Below are positions 18,377 to 25,906 of a DNA stretch of 64,000 nucleotides, piece by piece. A program made the translations under genes and the position numbers. Under the pieces are notes generated by a model that worked only from the letters and a program-made list of their open reading frames with translations, searched no databases and had not been told where the DNA came from. The first letter of the stretch is position 1; each line of letters opens with the position of its first letter. This DNA is from Luteibacter aegosomaticola (GTDB lineage Bacteria > Pseudomonadota > Gammaproteobacteria > Xanthomonadales > Rhodanobacteraceae): contig NZ_CP095741.1 in assembly GCF_023078475.1 (NCBI RefSeq), forward strand, positions 2,666,001 to 2,730,000, written 5' to 3'.

Positions 18377-18400
18377 CCGGCGGCTTTCGTCGCGTGGTTT

Positions 18401-18422
18401 CGCGCGCAAGCGCGCTCCTACA
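18401..18422. repeat. REP-like half site
   Basis: One arm of the window's recurrent palindrome (GCGCGCAAGCGCGCTCCTACA orientation) lies in the 68-bp gap between the last GT2 gene and the beta-helix gene. It is a single copy rather than an inverted pair. Confidence 0.7.
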
Positions 18423-18444
18423 CGGGCGCTCCTGGAGGTAGAAC

Positions 18445-19953
18445 ATGATTCGGCGGGATTTCCTTCGTTATTCGGCACTCGCGGTCGCCACGGCCGCCGC
18501 ACTACCCCTGACCCGCGTCTCGGCAGCCGCGACAGGCGGGCGGACGTGGTACATCGACGCAACCGCAGGCAGTGACAGCCATGCGGGAACGAGCGAAGCG
18601 CAGGCATTCCGCAGCCTCGACCGGCTGAACAAAGTGACCTTCGGCCCGGGCGACCGGATCCTCTTCAAGCGCGGCGGTGACTATCCAGGCGCCTTCCTGC
18701 CGAAGGGCTCGGGCAGCGCCGGCGCGCCGGTAACCGTCGATGCCTACGGCCAGGGCGCGTTACCGCACCTGCATGCCGATGGCCAGTCGCCCTCGACGCT
18801 ACGCCTGCAGAACATCGAGTACTGGACGGTGCGGAATCTCGAGATTTCGAACCAGGGCCCCCAACCGGCTGCGAAGCGCACGGGCGTCCATCTGTTCCAC
18901 CAGGATTATGGCGTGGCACATGGCATCACCCTGCAGGGCCTCCACGTGCGGGACGTCAACGGCCTGCCCGTCAAACAAGCCGGCGGCGGCAGTGGCATCC
19001 TCGTGGAGGCGAAGGGCAAGAACAAGCCGACCCGCTACGATGGCCTCCTCATTGCCGACAACGTCCTGGAGAACACCCAGCGCGATGGCATCCTGTTCCT
19101 CGCCGCGGGTGACCGCACCGGTGGCCTGGCGAAAGGCGTGGCCGTGCGCGGCAATCGCCTTACTGGCGTCCCGGGCGATGGCATCCTTGTGCGCGGGTGC
19201 GATGGCGCCGTCATGGAGCACAACACCATCAGCAAGTGCGGCCCGCTACCGCGCGGTGAAGCGGCTGCCGGCATCTGGCCGTTCGACTGCGATAACACCA
19301 CGGTCCAGTACAACGAAGTCAGCGACCACAAGGCATATGCCGATGGCCAGGGCTTCGATTCCGACTTCCGCTGCCGTAATACGCTGATCCAGTACAACTA
19401 CAGCCACGACAACGTCGGCGGCATGGCCCTGGTCTGCAACGACGGACGCAGCGGCGGGGATATTGGCAACACCGGCACCATCGTCCGCTATAACGTCAGC
19501 ATCAACGATGCCCTGCGCAAGACGGACAGCGCGAGCCTGCGCATCTCGGGCCCGGTCAACGGAAGCCAGATCTACAACAACATCATCATCATTCCGGACA
19601 AGCCGCTCGCGGGCGCGGAAGTGACGGTGTTCAAGGCGACCAAGTGGAAAGGTGTCCCCAGTGACATCGCCATCCACGACAATATCGTCGTTTCGCCGCA
19701 GTCACCCGGCATCGATATGCAACTCGCCACGGCTACGCGGCTGGGTGAGAACCGGATGTTCGCCACGGCAGGCGGCGCGGCGAAGGCGCAGGGTGCGCAG
19801 CCAGCGTCAGCGCAGGATCACGCCATGCTGGACCGCTTCCGCACCACACGCCCCACCCTCGCCCAGGTCAACACCCTGGTCAAAGCATGTTTTGCCGACG
19901 GCAAGCCGGTGCCGAACGCCATGCAGCTGATCGGTCAGCTTGCCGCCGGCTAG
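18445..19953 (+). CDS. Tat-exported right-handed beta-helix protein
   Basis: This 502-residue protein begins with a twin-arginine-type signal (RRDFLRYSALAVATAAALPL) and continues as short beta-rich repeats with many Asn, as expected for parallel beta-helix folds. Examples are NIEYWTVRNLEISNQ, DGLLIADNVLENTQRDGILF and VMEHNTISKCG. Such proteins include polysaccharide lyases and the colanic-acid protein WcaM. As the last gene of the EPS operon it probably trims, modifies or binds the polymer in the periplasm. No catalytic residues could be assigned. Confidence 0.78.
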   Translation: MIRRDFLRYSALAVATAAALPLTRVSAAATGGRTWYIDATAGSDSHAGTSEAQAFRSLDRLNKVTFGPGDRILFKRGGDYPGAFLPKGSGSAGAPVTVDAYGQGALPHLHADGQSPSTLRLQNIEYWTVRNLEISNQGPQPAAKRTGVHLFHQDYGVAHGITLQGLHVRDVNGLPVKQAGGGSGILVEAKGKNKPTRYDGLLIADNVLENTQRDGILFLAAGDRTGGLAKGVAVRGNRLTGVPGDGILVRGCDGAVMEHNTISKCGPLPRGEAAAGIWPFDCDNTTVQYNEVSDHKAYADGQGFDSDFRCRNTLIQYNYSHDNVGGMALVCNDGRSGGDIGNTGTIVRYNVSINDALRKTDSASLRISGPVNGSQIYNNIIIIPDKPLAGAEVTVFKATKWKGVPSDIAIHDNIVVSPQSPGIDMQLATATRLGENRMFATAGGAAKAQGAQPASAQDHAMLDRFRTTRPTLAQVNTLVKACFADGKPVPNAMQLIGQLAAG

Positions 19954-19958
19954 CGGCG

Positions 19959-20936
19959 TCAGAACTTCGGTTCGAGGTGCCACTGCCAGGCCGAAGCGAG
20001 GATGTCTTCCATCCTCGCCATGGCGGGCCGCCAGCCCAACTCATCGCGAGCCTGCTGGCTGGATGCGACAAGCACGGCCGGATCGCCCGCCCGACGCTCC
20101 GCGAACTCGTGCGGGACCGTGCGCCCGGTCACCTTCTCTGCGGCCGCGATGACTTCGCGCACCGTAAAGCCCTCGCCGTTGCCGAGGTTGAAGGTAAATG
20201 CACCTTCGTTCTTCTCCATGTATTCGATGGCGAGCAGATGCGCTGAGGCCAGGTCGTTCACATGCACGTAGTCGCGTACGCACGTACCGTCGCGCGTATC
20301 GTAATCGGTGCCAAATACCTTGAGACCCTTACCCTGCCCCAGGACCGCCTTCAGCACATTGGGGATCAGGTGGGTCTCGGGATCGTGCGCCTCGCCAATC
20401 GAGCCACAGGCCGAGGCGCCCGCGGCATTGAAATAGCGCAATGCCACGGAACGCAGGCCGTAGGCACGTGCGGCATCCGAGAGCACCTGCTCGATCATCA
20501 GCTTGCTCTGGCCATACGGATTAATGGGCGCGGTGGGATGGCTCTCATCAATCGTTTCTGACACCGGGTGCCCGAACACGGCTGCCGTCGACGAAAACAC
20601 GAGCCGATCAACGCCTGCGTGGCGCATCGCGTCGAGCAGCGAGATCGTGTTGCCCACGTTGTTTTCATAGTAGGCGTAAGGATCGATCACGGACTCGCCG
20701 ACCAGGGAACGAGCGCAGAAATGCATCACCGCATCAAAACGGTGTTCCGCGAACACGCGTGCGAGTTTCCCCGCATCGCCGATATCACCATGGACGAACG
20801 CGGTGCCCGCGGGCACCGATTCACGATGTCCGGTCGACAGGTTGTCGTAGACCACAACCTCGTGCGACATCTCGAGCAGATACCGCACCATGTGCGATCC
20901 CACGTAACCCGCGCCGCCACAAATCAATACTTTCAA
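19959..20936 (-). CDS. galE: UDP-glucose 4-epimerase
   Basis: This 325-residue short-chain dehydrogenase/reductase interconverts UDP-glucose and UDP-galactose with NAD. It shows the Rossmann motif GGAGYVGSH (residues 7-15), the catalytic Ser/Thr region VFSSTAAVFG (113-122) and Y141-K145 in NPYGQSK. The family signature VALRYFNAAGA and the C-terminal GWRPAM are also present. It is convergent with the beta-helix gene (5-bp gap) and would supply UDP-galactose for the EPS. Confidence 0.95.
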   Translation of the reverse strand: MKVLICGGAGYVGSHMVRYLLEMSHEVVVYDNLSTGHRESVPAGTAFVHGDIGDAGKLARVFAEHRFDAVMHFCARSLVGESVIDPYAYYENNVGNTISLLDAMRHAGVDRLVFSSTAAVFGHPVSETIDESHPTAPINPYGQSKLMIEQVLSDAARAYGLRSVALRYFNAAGASACGSIGEAHDPETHLIPNVLKAVLGQGKGLKVFGTDYDTRDGTCVRDYVHVNDLASAHLLAIEYMEKNEGAFTFNLGNGEGFTVREVIAAAEKVTGRTVPHEFAERRAGDPAVLVASSQQARDELGWRPAMARMEDILASAWQWHLEPKF

Positions 20937-20951
20937 GCAAAGCCCTTTCTA

Positions 20952-20993
20952 TGTAGGAGCGCGCTTGCGCGCGATGGCGCCCACATGGGCGCC
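20952..20993. repeat. REP-like element plus adjoining palindrome
   Basis: One GTAGGAGCGCGC-type arm (20952-20972) is followed directly by GGCGCCCA-CA-TGGGCGCC (20976-20993). The pair lies in the 75 bp between galE and the sugar transferase stop. The second palindrome could act as a Rho-assisted terminator or an mRNA-stabilising hairpin. Confidence 0.65.
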
Positions 20994-21011
20994 TGCCCTG
21001 CGACCGGCGAT

Positions 21012-22463
21012 TTAAGGCGTCTCCTCGATCGCGGACTCAGCCGGCTGCGCTCCCGCGGTAGCCGTGACACCCGTGCGTGAGGACGATTGGTTCTCGCTAT
21101 GCACGAAGCCTTTGAAGATGGTGAGGAAAATGATCCTCAGGTCGAACGCGAGCGACCAATGGTTGATGTAGTACAGGTCGTGCTCGATACGCCGCGTCAG
21201 GTCGGTATCACCGCGCCATCCGTTGACCTGGGCCCAACCAGTGATACCGGCCTTCACCAGGTGCTTGTGCATGTATCCATCGATCTCGCCCTTGAACTGC
21301 TCCACGAACATCGGCCGCTCCGGCCGCGGCCCCACGATGGACATGTCGCCACGGAGCACGTTCAGGAACTGCGGTAGCTCGTCCAGGCTGGTCTGGCGGA
21401 TGAATTTGCCAAAGCGCGTCGTGGTCTTGTTCTGTGCACCACCCCACGCGACCTTCCCGCTTTTCTCCATATCCACCGGCATGGAGCGGAACTTCATCAT
21501 CTCGAATTCCTTGCCATCGAGACCGATGCGGCGCTGGCGGTAGAGCACCGGTCCAGGGCTGGAAAGCTTCACGCCGACGGCAAGCATGAGCATGATCGGC
21601 GAGATCATCAGGAGAATCGCGCCGGCGAGCAGCCGATCTTCGATGTTCTTCACCAGCCAGGCATGGCCTTCGAGCGGGCTGGAACGAAGCGTGACGATAG
21701 GTACGCCCGCGCAATCTTCCATCTGGTGATTGATGAGCTGGCGCCCCAACAGGTCAGGTACGAACTTCACCGTGACCACATGCTGCTCCATGCGGTCCAT
21801 GGCGTACGTAATGGCGCGATTTGCACTAACCGGTAGCGCGAGAAGCACCTCGTCCCATTCACCGCGCTCCAGGATGTCTTCAAGCTCAAGGAGCGAACCC
21901 ACTTTCGGCACGCCTTCCGGTACGCCGTGGTCGTAGCTCGTCTTGACGTACCCCGTGATATCCATGCCCAGCGCAGGATTGCCGCGCACCTGCTCGAGCA
22001 TGTGCAAACCTGAATCGGTCGCGCCGACAAGAAGGCAACGCGCAATGCCTTCGCCGCGCGTACGCAGGCGACGCAACGCAACAAGCGCGATCAGTCTCAC
22101 CAAACCAAATCCAATGAGACCGAACGGAAGTGTCAGCAACACCCAGCCACGCGAGAAGGAATCGCCGATCTTCAGCAGATAACCCATCACCATGAGGCCC
22201 GCAAAGGCAATGCACCATGATGTTGCAATGCGCAAGAATTGGCTGATCGGGCGCTCACCCAATGGCTGTTCGTACACACGGAAGAGCATGGAGCCCACCA
22301 ATGTGAACAGCACAAGGATGACCATGGCGGCCGCATACGTCCTATCCATGGCATCGCCTTGAAAGCGAGCCAGATAGGCCACGTGGGCCGCGGTGACCGC
22401 ACTCATCAGGTCACCGACGCGAAGCTCCAGATCAACTAAAGCGTTGATTTTTTTCAGTTGCAT
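21012..22463 (-). CDS. Undecaprenyl-phosphate glucose-1-phosphate transferase (WcaJ/CpsE/GumD type)
   Basis: This 483-residue inner-membrane enzyme starts EPS synthesis by moving a hexose-1-phosphate, usually glucose, to undecaprenyl phosphate. It has several N-terminal helices and a central CoA-binding-like domain (LLVGATDSGLHMLEQVRGNP). The C-terminal bacterial sugar transferase domain contains KLSSPGPVLYRQRRIGLDGK, MMKFRSM, TSLDELPQFLNVLRGDMS and VGPRPERP. I start it at the ATG before QLKKIN, which has an AGAAGG ribosome-binding site. It is divergent from the GfcA-like/wza unit. Confidence 0.93.
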   Translation of the reverse strand: MQLKKINALVDLELRVGDLMSAVTAAHVAYLARFQGDAMDRTYAAAMVILVLFTLVGSMLFRVYEQPLGERPISQFLRIATSWCIAFAGLMVMGYLLKIGDSFSRGWVLLTLPFGLIGFGLVRLIALVALRRLRTRGEGIARCLLVGATDSGLHMLEQVRGNPALGMDITGYVKTSYDHGVPEGVPKVGSLLELEDILERGEWDEVLLALPVSANRAITYAMDRMEQHVVTVKFVPDLLGRQLINHQMEDCAGVPIVTLRSSPLEGHAWLVKNIEDRLLAGAILLMISPIMLMLAVGVKLSSPGPVLYRQRRIGLDGKEFEMMKFRSMPVDMEKSGKVAWGGAQNKTTTRFGKFIRQTSLDELPQFLNVLRGDMSIVGPRPERPMFVEQFKGEIDGYMHKHLVKAGITGWAQVNGWRGDTDLTRRIEHDLYYINHWSLAFDLRIIFLTIFKGFVHSENQSSSRTGVTATAGAQPAESAIEETP

Positions 22464-22885
22464 GACAAGTACCTTCTGCCAAGAGACGCCACCGGCCATG
22501 CCGGCGCGCCAAGGTACGTGCCCCCTGTAGAACCGACGAGCATCCATCCAGGATCTCGTAACGGTTCAACACGCTATTACCCGAATCCGCGGAGCACCGG
22601 CTTCGGTTCGCTCACCACTCGCGCAACACGGTGAATATGAGTGGATGCTGCATCGCCACGAAATTCACGGCAATGAGGCATGTGCTAAAACCTGACACGT
22701 TTCACAGAAACACTCGCTGAATTTTGGCGTTCAGCAGAACGACTTGCTTGTTGACACATGGATAGCGGTGAATGACACACGCGCATTCGTCGCGCATCTC
22801 CGTTCATGAATGTGTGTGCAGAATGATGTGCGCACTTTTATTCAGAAACATTCCTAAGTAATTCACACACCGCAGGAGATCAGAC
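22464..22885. promoter_or_regulatory. Divergent control region of the sugar transferase and the GfcA-like/wza unit
   Basis: This 422-bp non-coding stretch is AT-richer than its neighbours and separates two divergent EPS transcription units. It has a TTGACA at 22751 without a good -10 at standard spacing, and repeated GTGTG/CACAC-rich segments near 22780-22875. No gene was found. Promoters for both directions must lie here, but I cannot place them exactly. Confidence 0.5.
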
Positions 22886-23215
22886 ATGAAACGTCTGCTA
22901 ATCGCATGCGCCATCTTCGCCGTCGCAGCACCGCTGTGGGCGCAGACCCAGCGCGCTACGCCGCAACCCGCCGCAAACGGCGACAACAGCGCTGCACAGG
23001 CGCCGCGCGTCGCGACGCCGAGCCAGGCTCGCCAGGCATCGCAAGGCGCTGTAGCGCCCGCACGCGTTGGTGCAGGCACTGCCGCGATGGCCGCGGCCAC
23101 TGGCGCAACGGCAAACTCCGCTACGGGCACCGGCAATGACGGCACCGGCGGTACGGGTGGAACAGGTGGCACCGGCGGTACGGGTGGCACGGGCGGAACC
23201 GGCGGAACGCACTAA
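22886..23215 (+). CDS. Secreted Gly/Thr-repeat protein, GfcA/YjbE-like
   Basis: This 109-residue protein has a clear signal peptide (LLIACAIFAVAAPLWAQ), an Ala/Gln-rich middle and a C-terminal run of the tripeptide G-T-G/G-G-T, repeated about eight times before a terminal His. A small exported Thr/Gly/Ala-rich low-complexity protein is what GfcA (YmcD) and YjbE look like. Those genes stand first in the gfc and yjb EPS operons. Here it precedes wza, and GfcB-, GfcC- and GfcD-like genes follow nearby. Homology cannot be shown for such a sequence, so the assignment rests on form and context. Confidence 0.6.
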   Translation: MKRLLIACAIFAVAAPLWAQTQRATPQPAANGDNSAAQAPRVATPSQARQASQGAVAPARVGAGTAAMAAATGATANSATGTGNDGTGGTGGTGGTGGTGGTGGTGGTH

Positions 23216-23229
23216 ACTGGTGCTGTGTT

Positions 23230-23258
23230 CATGAATGGACGTCCAAACGTCCATCATG
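23230..23258 (+). promoter_or_regulatory. Inverted repeat between the GfcA-like gene and wza
   Basis: ATGGACGT-CCAA-ACGTCCAT (23235-23254) is a perfect 8-bp stem. It extends to CATGA on the left and CATCATG on the right with one bulged A. It lies 20 bp after the stop of the Gly/Thr-repeat protein and about 90 bp before wza. It may attenuate transcription into wza or be a regulator site. There is no T-run. Confidence 0.4.
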
Positions 23259-23343
23259 TTCCCGATCGGTTAATGCAGGGTCGGTTTTAGTAGGGAGCCG
23301 TCCGAATTCCGGGCTGTCGTTCCATCCAAGGAATCCGCGCACG

Positions 23344-24459
23344 ATGAAGTTACTGCCGACCCTCGGTGTGGCCGGATGCAGCCTGCTCCTGCATGCCTGC
23401 GTCCTGGCCCCCGGCCAGCACATGAATACCAGTGAGCTGAATGACAAGCAGAGCGCCACTGGCGCGCGATACCAGCTTGTTCCCATCACCCCGAAGCTCA
23501 TCGCGATGGACAAGGCATCCGCCTCCCCGGCCAGCCTTGATCCATCGCTTACTGCCTACAAACCCGACGACTATCACATCGGCCCCGGCGATTCGCTGTA
23601 CATCACCGTTTGGGAGCATCCTGAACTCACCTCGCCCGCCGGCTCCCAGCAACAGACGGCCGCGAATGGCCGCCTTGTCCGGCCGGATGGCACGCTGTTT
23701 TATCCCTATGTAGGCCAGATCAACGCTGCGGGCCTGACTATCGAGCAGCTGCGCACCGAAATCTCCAACCGGCTCACCAAGTACATCGCGAAGCCCCAGG
23801 TCGATATCAGCATCGTCGGATTCGCAAGCCAACGCGTCACCATGGGTGGCGCCTTCACGAATACTTCACCCCAGAACATCACGGTGGCGCCGCTTACGCT
23901 ATCGCAGGCCGTGGGCGCCGCGGGCGTGAATGCACAGATCGCTGACCTGTCGAACGTCGTGTTACGTCGCGACAACCAGGAATACCACCTGGACCTCGAC
24001 AAGCTCTCGCATACGCTGCAGGGCGGCCAGGACATCTATCTCAAGGGCGGCGATAGCATCTACATGCCCTATAACGATAACCACGAGGTCTACGTGCTTG
24101 GTGAGGTGCTGCGCCCGCAGGCCATCTCCTTCAAGACGAGCGACCTCAGTCTCACCCAGGCCCTCGGCCGCTCGGGCGGCCTCAACCAGACCAGTGCGCG
24201 CGGCAAGTCCGTCTACGTGATACGCGGCGTCGAGAACATGGAAAAGGCCCCTGCCACCATCTACCAGCTCGACAACAACTCGCCCGCCGCGTACGCGATC
24301 GCCGGCCAGTTCGCTGTCGAACCCGGCGATGTCGTGTATGTCGGCCCGGCCGGCATCACCCGCTGGAACCGCTTTATCAGCCAGCTCCTTCCGCTTTCGG
24401 GCTTGATCAACAACGCGGCTACCGCCCAGTACAACCTGGATCGCGACAGCCAGCTGTGA
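23344..24459 (+). CDS. Wza/GfcE-type outer-membrane polysaccharide export lipoprotein
   Basis: This 371-residue lipoprotein has its lipobox LHAC with C19 as the acylated residue. A poly-export (PES) domain (DDYHIGPGDSLYITVWEHPE) follows, then SLBB-type domains (VTMGGAFTNTSPQNITVAPL; EVYVLGEVLRPQAISF) and a C-terminal amphipathic segment, RWNRFISQLLPLSGLI, that forms the outer-membrane helix barrel in Wza. It makes the octameric export channel and pairs with the Wzc-type kinase at 8860. Confidence 0.93.
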   Translation: MKLLPTLGVAGCSLLLHACVLAPGQHMNTSELNDKQSATGARYQLVPITPKLIAMDKASASPASLDPSLTAYKPDDYHIGPGDSLYITVWEHPELTSPAGSQQQTAANGRLVRPDGTLFYPYVGQINAAGLTIEQLRTEISNRLTKYIAKPQVDISIVGFASQRVTMGGAFTNTSPQNITVAPLTLSQAVGAAGVNAQIADLSNVVLRRDNQEYHLDLDKLSHTLQGGQDIYLKGGDSIYMPYNDNHEVYVLGEVLRPQAISFKTSDLSLTQALGRSGGLNQTSARGKSVYVIRGVENMEKAPATIYQLDNNSPAAYAIAGQFAVEPGDVVYVGPAGITRWNRFISQLLPLSGLINNAATAQYNLDRDSQL

Positions 24460-24503
24460 TGGAGGATGTTGGATACCGTTTCTCCGCACTACAGGCGATT
24501 TGA

Positions 24504-25841
24504 ATGAAGGTCACAATCTTTGGTACCGGTTATGTAGGTCTGGTCACCGGCGCCTGTCTCGCGGAAATGGGCAATCACGTCGTCTGCGTAGACATCGACG
24601 AAGCCAAGGTAGAGGGCCTCAAGAAAGGCATCATCCCGATCTATGAACCCGGCCTGGAACCGATCGTCAAGCGCAACTACGCTGCCGGACAGATCGATTT
24701 CACGACGGATCCAGCGTCGGCCATCAGCCACGGCGAAATCATCTTCATTGCTGTCGGCACCCCACCGGATGAGGATGGCAGCGCCGATCTCAAGTACGTC
24801 CTGAGCGTCGCCCGCACCATCGGCACGCATCTCGATCGCTATGCGGTGGTCGTGAACAAGTCCACGGTACCCGTGGGCACGGCCGATAGAGTTCGTGGCG
24901 CCATCGCGGAAGTGCTCAGCGGACGCGGCGCCAACGTTGAATTCGACGTGGTATCGAATCCTGAGTTCCTGAAGGAGGGCGATGCCGTCGAGGATTGCCT
25001 GCGGCCTGATCGGATCGTGGTCGGCGCATCGAGCGAGCGCGCGGTGAGCCGCCTGCGCAAGCTCTACGCACCGTTCAACCGCAACCACGATCGCATGGTG
25101 GTCATGGATGAGCGCTCCGCCGAGCTAACAAAGTACGCGGCTAACGCCATGCTTGCGACGAAGATCAGCTTCATGAACGAGATCGCCAACATCGCCGAGC
25201 GGGTCGGCGCGGACGTCGAACTCGTGCGCCAGGGCATTGGCTCCGACCCGCGCATCGGTTACCACTTCATCTACCCAGGCGCAGGCTACGGTGGCTCGTG
25301 CTTCCCCAAGGATGTGCAGGCCCTGGAGCGCATTGCTCGCACGCATAACTACGATGCGCGCCTGCTGACCGCCGTCGAGGCAGTGAACCACACGCAGAAG
25401 ACCCGCGTGTTTGCGCAGATCCTCCGCCATTTCAATGGCGACATCGCTGGCAAGACCATCGCCCTGTGGGGGCTGGCGTTCAAGCCGAACACCGATGACA
25501 TGCGCGAGGCGCCGAGCCGCCGCCTGATCGAAGCGCTGTGGGAGGCCGGCGCCCGCGTACGTGCCTATGACCCGGAGGCCAGCGAAGAGACCACGCGCAT
25601 CTACGGCCAGCGCGACGACCTTGTCCTCTGCGAGAAACCATACGACGCGCTGGAAGGTGCAGACGTGCTAGCCCTGGTCACCGAGTGGAAGGCCTTCCGT
25701 AGCCCGGATTTCGCCCGGATCAAGGCGGCCCTGAAAGAGCCCGCGCTATTCGACGGCCGCAATCTGTACGACCCGGCGACGGTGGAAGACGCGGGCCTCG
25801 CTTACTACGGCATCGGTCGCGGCAGATCCCTGCAACGCTGA
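24504..25841 (+). CDS. ugd: UDP-glucose 6-dehydrogenase
   Basis: This 445-residue enzyme oxidises UDP-glucose to UDP-glucuronate with two NAD. It has the N-terminal Rossmann motif [17 protein letters not shown], the substrate-binding [16 protein letters not shown], and the catalytic cysteine at about C266 in [16 protein letters not shown]. The C-terminal domain begins [19 protein letters not shown]. The gene follows wza by 44 bp and ends at a strong terminator. Its product implies a uronic acid in the polymer. Confidence 0.95.
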   Translation: MKVTIFGTGYVGLVTGACLAEMGNHVVCVDIDEAKVEGLKKGIIPIYEPGLEPIVKRNYAAGQIDFTTDPASAISHGEIIFIAVGTPPDEDGSADLKYVLSVARTIGTHLDRYAVVVNKSTVPVGTADRVRGAIAEVLSGRGANVEFDVVSNPEFLKEGDAVEDCLRPDRIVVGASSERAVSRLRKLYAPFNRNHDRMVVMDERSAELTKYAANAMLATKISFMNEIANIAERVGADVELVRQGIGSDPRIGYHFIYPGAGYGGSCFPKDVQALERIARTHNYDARLLTAVEAVNHTQKTRVFAQILRHFNGDIAGKTIALWGLAFKPNTDDMREAPSRRLIEALWEAGARVRAYDPEASEETTRIYGQRDDLVLCEKPYDALEGADVLALVTEWKAFRSPDFARIKAALKEPALFDGRNLYDPATVEDAGLAYYGIGRGRSLQR

Positions 25842-25854
25842 TGTGTTCCGACCC

Positions 25855-25882
25855 AGGCGCGCCTCACGGCGCGCCTTTTTTT
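25855..25882 (+). terminator. Rho-independent terminator after the UDP-glucose dehydrogenase gene
   Basis: The stem AGGCGCGCC / GGCGCGCCT with loop TCAC is followed by seven T residues. It lies 13 bp after the stop codon and insulates the wza-ugd unit from the convergent YjbH-type gene. Confidence 0.92.
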
Positions 25883-25906
25883 ATGCCTGGTAGTCCCCTG
25901 CCCTGG

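Noticed and set aside
22751..22780. TTGACA as a -35 box for the GfcA-like/wza unit
   Set aside because: No acceptable -10 hexamer at 16-18 bp; kept only as a note within the control region.
23140..23213. Tandem 9-bp GGTACGGGT-like units resembling a direct-repeat array
   Set aside because: They are in frame and encode the Gly/Thr tail of a secreted protein; there are no spacers, so it is not a CRISPR array.
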